A stretch of 64,000 nt of DNA from Paludibaculum fermentans_A. GTDB taxonomy: Bacteria > Acidobacteriota > Terriglobia > Bryobacterales > Bryobacteraceae. Positions 33,675 to 43,425 of the stretch are shown here, one piece after another; position 1 is the stretch's first letter; each line of letters opens with the position of its first letter. A model generated the notes under the pieces. That model was not told the DNA's origin. It saw only the letters and a program-made list of their open reading frames with translations, and made no database searches. Location: assembly GCF_051172195.1 (NCBI RefSeq), contig NZ_JBPJAQ010000002.1, positions 558,001 to 622,000 on the forward strand, read 5' to 3'. Made by a program: the position numbers and the translations under genes.

Positions 33675-36600
33675 CTACTTATAGGGTACGAACGAGATCC
33701 CCACCGGACCGTCCGCGCCGCCCTGCAGCGAGCCCGCATCCGGCCAGAAGAGCTCCGTCATGAACGTTGAGCCCACACTCTTGCCGCCGCGCGTCACCTG
33801 GTAGGTCTTCGACATAGTGGCCGCGCCGAAGGTCATCTCACCCTTCGTATCGAAACCCGCTTTCACCCGCATGCCCGCTTTCCAGCCGCCCGGTGCGCTC
33901 GCGCCCGGCTTCAGGTTCTTATACGTCACCGTCACCGTGAACTCGTCCACCTGATCCTTCCCTTCTTCCTTCGTCTTCAGGTCGATGGGCGGAGTAATCA
34001 GGTCGGCGATGTAACAGCAGCCGAACGCTTCGGACGCGCGGTTGATCTGGAACGGAGCCGTGCCCGTCACCGACACCTCGAAGTCCAGCTCGTAATACTT
34101 GTTGTAAAGCACGCCGTGGAACGAGTGCTCCAACGACGAGACACCCGTGAACTCCCCGTCCAGCTTCACCTCCAGCTGCACGTCCGTGGTCCCGTTGTTC
34201 GGATAGAGGTGCGTCCCGTTCGACACCATCACGAAGATCCGGCTGTTCGCCTCCGCCAGTGCCTGCACGTCCTCCAGGTCAAACATCTCCATAAACTCGC
34301 CGGCTTTCTCCATGCGCGAGCCGCGCATCGTGTAGACGAACGCCTTCACCAGCCCTTGCGTGCTAAGAGTGAACCGGATCTTGGCCTTGTCCTGCCACAC
34401 CGGCGGATTCGTCTTGTCGAAGGTGATCTGGTACAGCCGCGCGCCGAGATGAGGATACGCGTAGCGTTCCTTATACGTCGTCGTGCTCTTGCTTAGAGGC
34501 AGCGCCACCGGCTTCACCGCCCCGCCCGTCAACAGGCCGTAGCCGGGATACCCGTCAATAATCTGCCCGCCCGCATACCGTTCGCAGAAGGTCCACCAAG
34601 CCTCGTGCATCGGTCCGAAGACCTGCTCCAACGCCTCCACCGGCATCGTTGAAGTCTCTGCCTCCATCAGCTTCAACACGCTGCCCATCCGCGCATCCAC
34701 CACCCCTGGCGAAGCTGGCGCCATCGTCTGCAGCAGCAGCGACGCTCCATACCCGTGCCGCCGCGCGGCCGCCGGGCTCCACCAGCTCGCAACCTCCAGG
34801 GGTTCGTTGTACAGGAAGTACATGTTCTCTGAGGCGTTCCCCGAAATGTAGTTACTGTCGCTGGACATGGCACGCTCCAGCCACGTCGCCGTAGCCTCCT
34901 CCAGCCACAACCACCCGCTGCTGCTGGCGCCTTCATATTGGGATTGCATGATATGCAGCAGCTCGTGACCCGCCGTGATCCTGGCATCGTCCAAATCCTT
35001 CTGTCCGCCGCCTTGCAGCGTGTCCAGGTTGATGCAGATGCCCGTATTCTTCTTGCCCCAGATGCCTGTCTCTGAATTGCCCGCCGCACCGGCACTGCCG
35101 CCCAGCACCAGGCTCGACCAGCTGTTGTAGGAGAACAGGTAGATCTCCATCGCCGATCCGCCGCGCTTGCTCCAATCCAGGCCCATGCCGGCAATCAGCT
35201 TGTACGCGTCTTCCAGGTCATCGCCGATCTTCTTGATCAGCTCGCCCGCGCTCGATGGCGCATGCAGGATGAAATGCTCGTCCCTCGACGTGTTCGGCTT
35301 CAACCCCGCCACCGCCCACAGCATCCAGCTCACCTTGCTGTTGCCCGTCAGCGCGCCCGTCCGTCCCCGCGCCGCCCGCGCCGTGGTCTTCTCCGCTGTC
35401 TGCGCCGGCAGCGCCACCGTCAGCTTCCCGTCCTGCACCTGGCCTGAGAAAAGCGATGGCGCGTCGTCGCTGCCTTCCGGCTGCATCAACAGCGTCACCT
35501 CGCCCTCCGGCGTTCCTGTCACATCCAACGTCAGGCTCACCGGAGCCGCCAGCGCCGCCGGCAGCCCCTCCAGCCGGTAGTATGGCGTCACTCGTCCGCC
35601 CGTCTCTTCCTGGGGCCGCGTCGTCGTCGAAACTTTCAGATTCAACGGTTCCGCCAAGGCGCCCGCATCCGCGGTCAACTTGAATCCGGCTGCCTCGAAG
35701 CTGCCGCCCTCCGGAGTCACCCATCCATCCGCGGCCACCTGCCAGTTCGACTCGGCCCAGGCGCCCGTCAGCTTCACAAATGCCTGCCCCGTCGTGGCGT
35801 CGTTCACACACAAACCCGGCGCCGAAGTCACCATCTTGTAGGCCCCGGCCGGCACCACCTGCTTCAAATTCGCTCGCAGCGCCACGCACCACTCCGGCTT
35901 CTCCGCGTCGCACGCCTGCTTGCCCATCGTCGATGCCAGCACCTCTTCGCCTGCCTCGTTCAGCAGTTGGAACGACAACGTCGCCGTATTCTCGGGGAAC
36001 TGATACCAGGTCTCGATCCGTGTCACCACCGCATCGTTCGGCAGGCGCAGCGCCGCCTGGTCCGTCGTCCGGCACTCCTGCGTATTCCACACCTTCGACA
36101 GTTGGACCACCCGCCCGCCGGCCGGCAGGTTCGCCCCGTACACCAGCTCGCCGCCCGCGATGCCCAGCGTCACATCGTACAGGCCCGCCAGCACGTCAGC
36201 CGGTGTCACCACCGTCACTTCATAAAAGCCCGGGCGCCCCACCGCCAGTCGCGCCCCTTTCACTTCCAACTCCGTTTTGTCCAGCTTCGCCGCCAGCGCC
36301 GCATTCGCCATGTTGTAGGGCCGCTCCTCGCTGCCGTCGCCCGGCAAGGCGCCAGCCGCAATCTCAGGCGTCGTCGCCCCCAACCCCTGCACCATCAGCC
36401 GGATCTCTTCACCCGCCTTCGCCGGCGCAAGTTCCGTAACCGTGCGGCCATCGGAGTGATACGCTTCCACCATCCACGACGCGCCCACCTGCCGGTACAC
36501 GGGCCTCGGCGCCGCATCCACAATGGGTAGGCTCCTGGAGATCTCTCCGCCGGCGGTCTTCACCTTCAACGTCGACGAGCCCGCCTTCAGGCCGTATGGC

Positions 36601-36893
36601 AATTGCACCGTCAGCCGGTCGGGCAGTGTCTCCAGCAACACCGCGTTCAGCGCAACACTACTCTGGGTCACGGTCACCGAAGTGCCGTTCAAGGCCGCCG
36701 GATAAGGAGCCGTGGCCAGACCCGACTGGGCCGCCAGATAGTTCCCCCGTATATAGATGATCGAGCCCGGCGCATACTCGTTCAATCCGCCGCCTGCATT
36801 GGCGACGGAGTTCGTAGAAGCAAATTCGGGTTTCGTTTGTCCCCACCCAACGGAAGCAAACCAAAGGATGGAGAGCGTAGCCAGTGTTCGCAT
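33675..36893 (-). CDS. Large secreted protein: Solibacter-type N-terminal domain plus HExxH metallopeptidase-like domain
   Basis: 1072 residues from the ATG at 36893, which starts a signal peptide (MRTLATLSILWFASVGWGQ). Residues about 25-265 match the domain often found in Solibacter exported proteins (GGGLNEYAPGSIIYIRGNYL, PYPAALNGTSVTVTQSSVAL, LPDRLTVQLPYGLKAGSSTL). A beta-rich middle follows. Near residue 641 is AGHELLHIMQSQYEG, a zinc-binding HExxH, and 18-19 residues later WLEEATATWLE supplies a likely third ligand, as in gluzincin peptidases. The rest is a C-terminal beta region. It probably acts outside the cell as a protease. The TIGR03437-like identification is from memory; peptidase activity is inferred from the motif. 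Confidence 0.75.
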   Translation of the reverse strand: MRTLATLSILWFASVGWGQTKPEFASTNSVANAGGGLNEYAPGSIIYIRGNYLAAQSGLATAPYPAALNGTSVTVTQSSVALNAVLLETLPDRLTVQLPYGLKAGSSTLKVKTAGGEISRSLPIVDAAPRPVYRQVGASWMVEAYHSDGRTVTELAPAKAGEEIRLMVQGLGATTPEIAAGALPGDGSEERPYNMANAALAAKLDKTELEVKGARLAVGRPGFYEVTVVTPADVLAGLYDVTLGIAGGELVYGANLPAGGRVVQLSKVWNTQECRTTDQAALRLPNDAVVTRIETWYQFPENTATLSFQLLNEAGEEVLASTMGKQACDAEKPEWCVALRANLKQVVPAGAYKMVTSAPGLCVNDATTGQAFVKLTGAWAESNWQVAADGWVTPEGGSFEAAGFKLTADAGALAEPLNLKVSTTTRPQEETGGRVTPYYRLEGLPAALAAPVSLTLDVTGTPEGEVTLLMQPEGSDDAPSLFSGQVQDGKLTVALPAQTAEKTTARAARGRTGALTGNSKVSWMLWAVAGLKPNTSRDEHFILHAPSSAGELIKKIGDDLEDAYKLIAGMGLDWSKRGGSAMEIYLFSYNSWSSLVLGGSAGAAGNSETGIWGKKNTGICINLDTLQGGGQKDLDDARITAGHELLHIMQSQYEGASSSGWLWLEEATATWLERAMSSDSNYISGNASENMYFLYNEPLEVASWWSPAAARRHGYGASLLLQTMAPASPGVVDARMGSVLKLMEAETSTMPVEALEQVFGPMHEAWWTFCERYAGGQIIDGYPGYGLLTGGAVKPVALPLSKSTTTYKERYAYPHLGARLYQITFDKTNPPVWQDKAKIRFTLSTQGLVKAFVYTMRGSRMEKAGEFMEMFDLEDVQALAEANSRIFVMVSNGTHLYPNNGTTDVQLEVKLDGEFTGVSSLEHSFHGVLYNKYYELDFEVSVTGTAPFQINRASEAFGCCYIADLITPPIDLKTKEEGKDQVDEFTVTVTYKNLKPGASAPGGWKAGMRVKAGFDTKGEMTFGAATMSKTYQVTRGGKSVGSTFMTELFWPDAGSLQGGADGPVGISFVPYK

Positions 36894-37231
36894 AAGTATC
36901 CATTTCGCGGGGTACAACGTACAGGCCCCCGTCTTCAGCCACAGTATACGCCTATCAAAAGATAAAAAGAGCTGAAAGTCGATTGTGTGTTCAGCGGCTG
37001 CCACGGCTGGCCTGTGCGGACTTCTTCTCTGTATCGAGCTGCAGATCATTTGCGTTTCCGTGTACACCGCTCCGTGCCGTAAGCGCGGTTCTGGAAGTAT
37101 TCGCTCGCTTGCGGGTGTCACGAGTCTGGAGGAGCAAGCGAATGCACTCCGGCGGCCCGCCCTCCCCCCTTTCCCCAGCAAATCCGCAGATTCCTCTTGC
37201 TGCTAGGTGTACTATGTGCCATAGTGCACCT
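36894..37231. other. Intergenic region between divergent genes
   Basis: About 340 bp separate the divergent metallopeptidase-like and GntR genes. Near the right end lies the GntR operator. An 8-bp inverted pair TCGCTTGC (37105-37112) and GCAAGCGA (37134-37141) can form a hairpin with a 21-nt loop. Several frames are open here but none has coding character or a ribosome binding site. I see no RNA gene. Confidence 0.5.
37206..37230 (+). promoter_or_regulatory. GntR (YtrA-type) operator over the -10 box
   Basis: GGTGTACTATG (37206-37216) and CATAGTGCACC (37220-37230) form an inverted repeat with one mismatch and a 3-nt centre. TACTAT at 37210-37215 reads as a -10 box, so a bound regulator would cover the promoter. 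The GTG start of the regulator gene is 2 nt after the repeat, which means the transcript is nearly leaderless. Confidence 0.75.
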
Positions 37232-37630
37232 GTGGTTCCCTTCCGGCTGTCGTTTGTGCCCGGTATTCCGTTGTTCGAGCAGGTCGTCTATGCGGCCCGC
37301 AAGGCAATCGTCAGCGGAAAACTCCGCCCCGGCGATGCCTTTCCTTCCATTCGGGCGTTGAGCCGCGAGTTGAAGATCAACCCGAATACGGCGCACAAGG
37401 TCATCGCACACCTCATCAACGAAGGGTTGCTGGAAGTCAGGCCCGGCATTGGCGCGTTCGTCGCCGGTCCGAGAACTTCCACCCGCGCCGAACGCCGGCA
37501 ATTGCTCGAAACCGAACTCGAACATCTGGTCGTCGAGGCCCGCAAGCTCGGCCTCGGCTTGTCTGATGTCCAGGACGGCATCGCTGAGCACTGGCGGAAG
37601 CTGGAACCACCCTCCGGAGAAGACGCATGA
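37232..37630 (+). CDS. GntR-family regulator, YtrA subfamily
   Basis: 132 residues from the GTG at 37232; an ATG at 37214 is in frame but lies inside the operator, and the family normally begins just before the PxxEQ motif (here FVPGIPLFEQVVYAARKAIV). The winged helix covers residues about 10-75 (PGDAFPSIRALSRELKINPN and TAHKVIAHLINEGLLEVRPG). The short C-terminal helical part is typical of YtrA regulators, which repress small ABC-transporter operons next to them. It overlaps the ATPase gene by 4 nt (ATGA) and so should repress its own operon. Confidence 0.9.
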   Translation: MVPFRLSFVPGIPLFEQVVYAARKAIVSGKLRPGDAFPSIRALSRELKINPNTAHKVIAHLINEGLLEVRPGIGAFVAGPRTSTRAERRQLLETELEHLVVEARKLGLGLSDVQDGIAEHWRKLEPPSGEDA

Positions 37631-38520
37631 GCATGGCAATTCACACCGAACGCTTGACCAAGCGCTATGGCGGTACCGAAGCGTTGCGCGGCCTCGATCT
37701 CGACGTGCCCGAAGGCTCCATCTACGCGTTTGTCGGGCCCAACGGGGCGGGGAAGACCACCGCCATCCAGACCATCCTGAACCTGCGCCGGCCCACCACC
37801 GGCCGGGCACAAGTGCTGGGCTGCGATAGCCGCACTCTCCCTCCCGAAGCCTTCCAACGCATCGGCTATGTCTCGGAAAACCAACGCCTGCCAGACTGGA
37901 TGACCGTGCGCCAGTTCTTCGACTACCTCCAGCCGCTCTACAAAACGTGGGACGACAGCCTGCACGCCGAACTGCGCCGTCAGTTCGACCTGCCCCCTGA
38001 CCGCAAGCTGAAGCAGCTCTCGCGTGGCATGAAAATGAAGGCGGCGCTCGCCTCCGCCCTCGTCTTCCGCCCTCAACTCCTGATTCTCGACGAACCCTTC
38101 ACCGGGCTCGATCCCCTGGTCCGCGACGAACTCGTGCACGGACTGCTCGATCGCGCCGAGGGCATGACCATCTTCGTCTCCTCTCACGACCTCGCGGAGA
38201 TCGAATCCTTCGCCAGCCACGTCGGCTACCTCGAGCAGGGCCGCCTGCGCCTGTCTGAAGAGATGACCGCTCTCACCGAGCGCTTCCGCGAGGTGCAGGT
38301 TGTCTTCGAATCCGGGCCGCAACACCCTTCACCCTGGCCCGATGACTGGCTGCCGCCCGAATCCTCCAACAACATGCTGCGTTTCGTCGATACCCGTCAC
38401 GACCCTGCCCGCTGGCAGGCCGCCTTCCCCACCGCCCGCAGCATCGAAGCCCAGCCGATGAACCTCCGAGCCATCTTCGTGGCCCTGGCCCGCAGCGGCC
38501 GCAAGGGAGAGCAGTCATGA
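37627..38520 (+). CDS. ABC transporter ATP-binding protein
   Basis: 297 residues. Walker A GPNGAGKTT near residue 38, signature LSRGMKMKAALA, Walker B LLILDEPFTGLDP and the switch histidine VSSHD are all present. The C-terminal 75 residues are an extension of the kind seen in drug/bacitracin- or lantibiotic-resistance ATPases. It overlaps its neighbours on both sides by 4 nt, so regulator, ATPase and membrane protein form one operon. Likely an efflux-type transporter induced by a cell-envelope signal; the substrate is unknown. Confidence 0.93.
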   Translation: MSMAIHTERLTKRYGGTEALRGLDLDVPEGSIYAFVGPNGAGKTTAIQTILNLRRPTTGRAQVLGCDSRTLPPEAFQRIGYVSENQRLPDWMTVRQFFDYLQPLYKTWDDSLHAELRRQFDLPPDRKLKQLSRGMKMKAALASALVFRPQLLILDEPFTGLDPLVRDELVHGLLDRAEGMTIFVSSHDLAEIESFASHVGYLEQGRLRLSEEMTALTERFREVQVVFESGPQHPSPWPDDWLPPESSNNMLRFVDTRHDPARWQAAFPTARSIEAQPMNLRAIFVALARSGRKGEQS

Positions 38521-39983
38521 GGATCATCCTGCACCTGCTTCGGAAGGACATTCGTCAGTGGTGGTACGAGATCACTGTCACGCTGCTTGTCCTGTTCACC
38601 GCTGCCTTTACCGCGGCAGCGCCCGTGACCACATCGACAATCCTGGTCGTGTCTCTGCTGACCTCCTACCTGTCGCCGGTTCTGATCATGCTGCTCGTCG
38701 GGCGGGTGATGCAGGCGGAGCTCTGGCCTTCCCCCCTGGAAGATTGGCGCACGCGGCCAATCTCCCGGACTCACATGCTTGGCGCTAAGGCGCTGTTTCT
38801 CGCCCTGTTCCTGGTCCTACCGTCCTGGTTGGGCTATCTGATTGTCTTTCGTGCCTCAGGCTACAGTTCCAGCGTCTGGCTTCAGGAATCGCCCGCCCTG
38901 CTGTTTGGCATGACAACGCTGATTCTGCTGCCATCCTCGGCCGTGATGGCGACAACCACCAACCTCGGGAAGGCGATTCTTACGGCTGTCGGGTTGTATT
39001 TGGGCGTGTCGGTCATCAGCGTGGGCCTGTCCGGTTATGCGCGATGGACGGCTCCGCCGCAATGGCGTTTAACGGTTTTGTATTCTGTGCTTGTCGCGCT
39101 TGTGGCCTTGGCTGGTCTCTACTACCAGATCATTTGCAGCCGGACCTTGCTAGCTCGGGTTGCACTGGTGTTGGGATGGAGCGCGGTCGCAATTCTCTCA
39201 TCGCCACGCCTCTTTTTGGACAACACGCCATTGCGGGACTGGCTCAACCCCATGCCGGTTGCCTTGCAGGGCATGACCCTAAAGGTCAGTAGGCCTGCGG
39301 ACGGAACCCCAGCTGCGCCGGCCGGTACGGGTGCGGGGGATGTGGTCCTTCGGTTTCTTGCGGAACTCGAGGGAATGCCCGACGGCATGGTCGTGGAGCC
39401 GAATGTCGCGAACGGATCACTCTGCGCGTCCGACGGATCTCGGTACAGGCTGAATCTGCTGCCTTGGCGCGCCTCGGCCGAGACCCGCCGTGTCTACGAT
39501 CTCTCGCTGCCGCGCAGGCAATATGAAGAGTTGCGCGCGCAGCCTGTCGAACTGGAACTGCAGGTTTGGGCCTTCGTCTATTCGAATCCCAAGCTGCACA
39601 CAGCCACGATTCAGAACTCCCGCTTGAAGCTTCCTGATCTCTTCGAGTGCGCGTTGATGCCACTTCAGGGTCCCAGGCTGACGGCGGTTCCTCAAGTTGA
39701 ATGCACGACAATGGCCTTAAACCTACGGAGCCTGGAGGCCGATCTGCCGTCAGAAAAGGGCGTCTCCCAATTTCCCGTGACTGCATACGGCACCGACGGT
39801 TTGGAGCTGTTTCGGGGCGTGGGCGGCCAGGCGCTCCGCCGGGAAATCTCCTCTGGAGGTCTGATGTTGCGGTGGAAGGAAGGTCAGCAGGTGCAGGTCC
39901 GCCACTACCAGTCCGTATACCAATGGCACAAGACGGTCCGCCTGTCGGGCATCCATCTCGACGACTACCGCCAAACCGAGTAG
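38517..39983 (+). CDS. ABC transporter membrane protein with large soluble C-terminal part
   Basis: 488 residues. The first 245 hold about six or seven membrane helices (ITVTLLVLFTAAFTAA, VLIMLLVGRVM, ALFLALFLVLPSWLGYLIVF, LLFGMTTLILLPSSAVMATT, AVGLYLGVSVISVGLSG, LTVLYSVLVALVALAGLYYQ). The C-terminal 240 residues look soluble and beta-rich, presumably outside the membrane. It is the partner of the preceding ATPase (ATGA overlap). The sequence is lower in G+C and less regular in codon use than its neighbours, which may reflect faster evolution of the permease. No named family is recognised. Confidence 0.8.
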   Translation: MRIILHLLRKDIRQWWYEITVTLLVLFTAAFTAAAPVTTSTILVVSLLTSYLSPVLIMLLVGRVMQAELWPSPLEDWRTRPISRTHMLGAKALFLALFLVLPSWLGYLIVFRASGYSSSVWLQESPALLFGMTTLILLPSSAVMATTTNLGKAILTAVGLYLGVSVISVGLSGYARWTAPPQWRLTVLYSVLVALVALAGLYYQIICSRTLLARVALVLGWSAVAILSSPRLFLDNTPLRDWLNPMPVALQGMTLKVSRPADGTPAAPAGTGAGDVVLRFLAELEGMPDGMVVEPNVANGSLCASDGSRYRLNLLPWRASAETRRVYDLSLPRRQYEELRAQPVELELQVWAFVYSNPKLHTATIQNSRLKLPDLFECALMPLQGPRLTAVPQVECTTMALNLRSLEADLPSEKGVSQFPVTAYGTDGLELFRGVGGQALRREISSGGLMLRWKEGQQVQVRHYQSVYQWHKTVRLSGIHLDDYRQTE

Positions 39984-40151
39984 CCGCGCTCGCGCCGCGT
40001 CCTGCTGTCGGCCGCGAATTCCAGTTCAACATTTATTTCATTTAGAATCAATACCTTGAGAGGAAACCCTTGGTGCCGGTCCTGGAAAATGGAATTAGGG
40101 AGGCTAGATCCGCCCTCTTGGAAATTCGATGGATTTGAAAGGACTCATATC

Positions 40152-40865
40152 ATGGCTACCGCTGCTCAACTCACCGCGAATCGCAACAACGCGCAACACT
40201 CCACCGGACCGCGCTCCGACCAGGGCAAAGCCCGCTCCGCCCGGAACAACTTCCGCCACGGATTCCGCTCACAATCCGTCCTGCTCCCCGGCGACGATCC
40301 CGCCGAGTACGAAGAACTGCTCGCCGAACTCACCAGTCACTTCGACGCCCAGGGCCTCACCGAGGAACGCTACGTCCGCGAAATGGCCGATGCCGAATGG
40401 CGCCTCCGCCGCGTGCGCGCCCATCAGGAGGTCCTCCTCACCGCCCGCATCGCCGAACTCGCCGCCCAAACCCCCGACGCCGACCCCATCCACCTTCAGG
40501 CCGCCGCCTTCCAATACCTCCATCAGAATTCCGGCTTCGGCGTGTTCTTGACGTACGAAGCCAAATTCGAACGCCAGTACGAACGCGCCTACCAGGGTTG
40601 GCTCATCACCCGCGAAAAACTCAGCCGCCATTCCGCCCGGCAGTTCCATGCCCAACTCGACGCCGTTGTGCGCCGTCCCCTTCCGGCGGACGAACCCAAA
40701 TTGCCTCCTGTGAGCCTGCCGCAACCGGCAGCAAAACCCCTCGAATCCGATCCCGCCGCCACGCCCCGCAACGCCCCCTGCCCCTGCGGCTCCGGCGAAA
40801 AGTACAAACGCTGCTGCGGACGCCACGCGCCCGCGGTCCTGAGCCCCGGCAATCTCGCGGCCTGA
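40152..40865 (+). CDS. Acidobacterial SEC-C motif protein
   Basis: 237 residues from the ATG at 40152 (GAAAGGA upstream). The N-terminus (RNNAQHSTGPRSDQGKARSA and RNNFRHGFRSQSVLLPGDDP) is a recurring pattern in acidobacterial small proteins of unknown role. The middle is helical and charged. The C-terminus carries a zinc-binding SEC-C motif, NAPCPCGSGEKYKRCCG, as at the end of SecA, where it contacts SecB or ribosomes. It is monocistronic in appearance, with 168 bp upstream. Function unknown; a role linked to ribosomes or protein export is only a guess from the zinc motif. Confidence 0.8.
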   Translation: MATAAQLTANRNNAQHSTGPRSDQGKARSARNNFRHGFRSQSVLLPGDDPAEYEELLAELTSHFDAQGLTEERYVREMADAEWRLRRVRAHQEVLLTARIAELAAQTPDADPIHLQAAAFQYLHQNSGFGVFLTYEAKFERQYERAYQGWLITREKLSRHSARQFHAQLDAVVRRPLPADEPKLPPVSLPQPAAKPLESDPAATPRNAPCPCGSGEKYKRCCGRHAPAVLSPGNLAA

Positions 40866-40947
40866 CGGCGAACACTGCGCGAAACGGTGCCAACTGTTAA
40901 CAACACGGCGGCCGGATCGCCCATACAATACACTCATCGGAGCAATC

Positions 40948-43383
40948 GTGAACCCCCTGTCCTGGCTTGCCCAATTCGCCCGCGATCTTCGCTTCGGCGC
41001 CCGCAGCCTGGCGCAGGCCCGGGTCTTCACGGCCATCGCTATCGGCTCCCTCGCCCTGGGCATCGGCGGCAGCACCGCCATGTTCAGCGTGCTCCACGCC
41101 GTCATCATCGATCCGTTCCCCTATCAGGAACCCGATCGCCTGATGAGCGTCTCCGTTCGCGGTCCGCGCGGCGGCAATGGCAGCCAGTACCAAATCGACC
41201 GCTTCCTCGAAATCGCCCGCAAGAACACCGTCTTCAGCGGCGTCATCGCCTCCACCTGGTCCGACGTCACCATGAAGGGGACCGGCGAACCCGAGCGCCT
41301 GCGCGGCAACCACTGCACCATGAATACGTTCGAGGTGATGGGCGTCCCGCCGCTCATCGGCCGGGCCACCTCGCCCTCCGACGAAGCCGAATCCGCCGAA
41401 CCCGTCGTGATCCTCGGCTACCGGTTCTGGCAACGCCAGTTCGGCGGCGACCCCGGCGTCCTGGGCCGCAAACTGCGCCTCAACGACAAGACCCGTACCG
41501 TCATCGGTGTCATGCCGCAACGCTTCATGTGGCGCGGCGCCGATGTCTACCTACCCGATGTTCTCCGTGCCGGCCAGACGCTGGAAGGCGAAGACAGCGT
41601 TCATATGCTCGGCAAGCTCAAGCCCGGCGTCACCCGCGAACAGGCCGCCGCCAGCCTCAAGCCCCTCTTCGAGGAGCTCGCGCAGCGCTATCCCGACGAC
41701 TTCCCCAAACAGTGGTGGCTCCGCCTGCAGACCTTCGGCGAGACCTTTCCCAGCGATATCAAGGATGCCCTCTGGATCCTCTTCGGAGCGGTGGGTCTTC
41801 TCCTCCTCATCGCCTGCGTGAACGTCTCCAACCTGCTCCTCTCCCGCGGAGCCTTCCGCCGCCGCGAGATCGCCATCCGCGCCGCTATGGGCGCCAGCCG
41901 CCTCCGCATCGTTCGCCAGTTGCTGGCCGAAAGCCTCGTGCTCGCCCTCGGCGGAGCCGTCGTCGGCGTCTTCCTCGCCTACGTCTGCCTGCGCGGCATC
42001 CTCGCAGTCATCCCGCCCAACACCATCCCGGATGAGGCTCATATCTCCCTCAATGCCCCGGTCCTGCTCTTCTCCCTGTCCGTCTCAGTGCTCGTCTCGT
42101 TGCTCTTCGGACTCACGCCCGCGCTCCATCTGGCCGGAGGAGACCTGCTCAAACCGCTGAAGGAAGCCGGCCGCGGCGTCTCCGGCGGCTTGCGCCAGCG
42201 CCTCATGCGCAGCATCCTCGTCGTCGCCGAAGTGGCCCTCTCGCTAGTCCTGCTGGTCGGAGCCAGCCTCATGATCCGCACCCTCCTCTCCATCCAGGGC
42301 GCCGATCTCACCTTCCACCCGGATCGCATCCTCACCCTGCGCATCCCCTTCTCCGACGAACGCTACCCGAACGCCGAACGCCGCAACGCCTTCCTCCAGG
42401 AGGCGCTGCGTCGCATGCAGACCGCGCCCGGCGTCGTCGCCGTTGGCATCAACTCCGGGCTTCCGCCCGTCTACAACTGGTCCGCACCAATCGAAGCCGT
42501 TGGCGGTTCCAAAGAAGAAAGCCGCCGCGTTCTGCTGCACCAGATCAATGCCGAGTATCCGCGCGTGATGGGCCTGCGTCTCGCCCAGGGCCGTTTCCCC
42601 ACGGAGACCGAAGTCAACGCCCGCACCCACAGCATCACCGTCAATAAGACGCTGGCTCGCCAGTACTTCCCGGGCAGCGAGGCCGTGGGCCGCCTCATCC
42701 GCATCCCGCGCATGCGCCAGGCGCCGGTGAACCTGGCGGACGACTCCTTCCAGATCGTGGGCATCGTCGACGACACCGTCAACCGCGTCTCCACCAACGA
42801 GATTCTGCCCGAGCTCTACATGCCGTACACCGTCATGGGCCGCGCCGACCGCATCTTCGCCCTCACCGCCGGCCGGCCTGAGTCGCTCGCCGCCGGCCTC
42901 AAAGCGCAGGTCTATGCCGTCGATCCCGGCCAGCCGCTGATGGACGTCAAAACGATGGAAACGCTCCTCGCCGAGAACGTCTACGCCCGGCCGCGCTTCA
43001 ACCTGATCCTCCTCACCGTCTTTGCCGTGCTCGGCCTGGTGCTCGCCCTCTTCGGCATCTATGGCGTAATCTCCAACCTGGTCGCCCAGCAGACCCGCGA
43101 GATCGGCATCCGCATCGCCCTCGGCGCCACGTTCCAGCAGGTCATTGCGATGGTCCTCGGCATCGGCGCCCGCCTGCTCACCGCCGGAGTCGCGGTCGGC
43201 CTCATCGCCAGCCTCGCCTCCGTCAAACTGCTCTCGGGCCTGGTGACCAACGTCTCCACCTTCGACCCCTACTCTTTCGTGGCCGTCACCATCCTGCTGT
43301 TCTCCGCCGGCCTGTTCGCCAGCTTCTGGCCAGCCCGCCGCGCCGCCCGCGTGGATCCGATGACCGTGTTGCGCGACCAGTAG
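40948..43383 (+). CDS. ADOP-type ABC permease (MacB/FtsX family), short form
   Basis: 811 residues from a GTG start with GGAG 5 nt upstream. It lacks the extra N-terminal domain of the other ADOP protein but has the same two MacB-like repeats: FTAIAIGSLALGIGGSTAMF, LLLIACVNVSNLLLSRGAFR, EIAIRAAMGASRLRIVRQLL, and in the second half VFAVLGLVLALFGIYGVISN and EIGIRIALGATFQQVIAMVL. No ATPase or regulator is adjacent. It probably works in moving hydrophobic compounds or lipoproteins out of the inner membrane, as inferred from MacB relatives. Confidence 0.92.
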   Translation: MNPLSWLAQFARDLRFGARSLAQARVFTAIAIGSLALGIGGSTAMFSVLHAVIIDPFPYQEPDRLMSVSVRGPRGGNGSQYQIDRFLEIARKNTVFSGVIASTWSDVTMKGTGEPERLRGNHCTMNTFEVMGVPPLIGRATSPSDEAESAEPVVILGYRFWQRQFGGDPGVLGRKLRLNDKTRTVIGVMPQRFMWRGADVYLPDVLRAGQTLEGEDSVHMLGKLKPGVTREQAAASLKPLFEELAQRYPDDFPKQWWLRLQTFGETFPSDIKDALWILFGAVGLLLLIACVNVSNLLLSRGAFRRREIAIRAAMGASRLRIVRQLLAESLVLALGGAVVGVFLAYVCLRGILAVIPPNTIPDEAHISLNAPVLLFSLSVSVLVSLLFGLTPALHLAGGDLLKPLKEAGRGVSGGLRQRLMRSILVVAEVALSLVLLVGASLMIRTLLSIQGADLTFHPDRILTLRIPFSDERYPNAERRNAFLQEALRRMQTAPGVVAVGINSGLPPVYNWSAPIEAVGGSKEESRRVLLHQINAEYPRVMGLRLAQGRFPTETEVNARTHSITVNKTLARQYFPGSEAVGRLIRIPRMRQAPVNLADDSFQIVGIVDDTVNRVSTNEILPELYMPYTVMGRADRIFALTAGRPESLAAGLKAQVYAVDPGQPLMDVKTMETLLAENVYARPRFNLILLTVFAVLGLVLALFGIYGVISNLVAQQTREIGIRIALGATFQQVIAMVLGIGARLLTAGVAVGLIASLASVKLLSGLVTNVSTFDPYSFVAVTILLFSAGLFASFWPARRAARVDPMTVLRDQ

Positions 43384-43425
43384 GCTGGCGCCGCAAACAC
43401 GCTACACTCGGCCAGCGGGGTAAAT

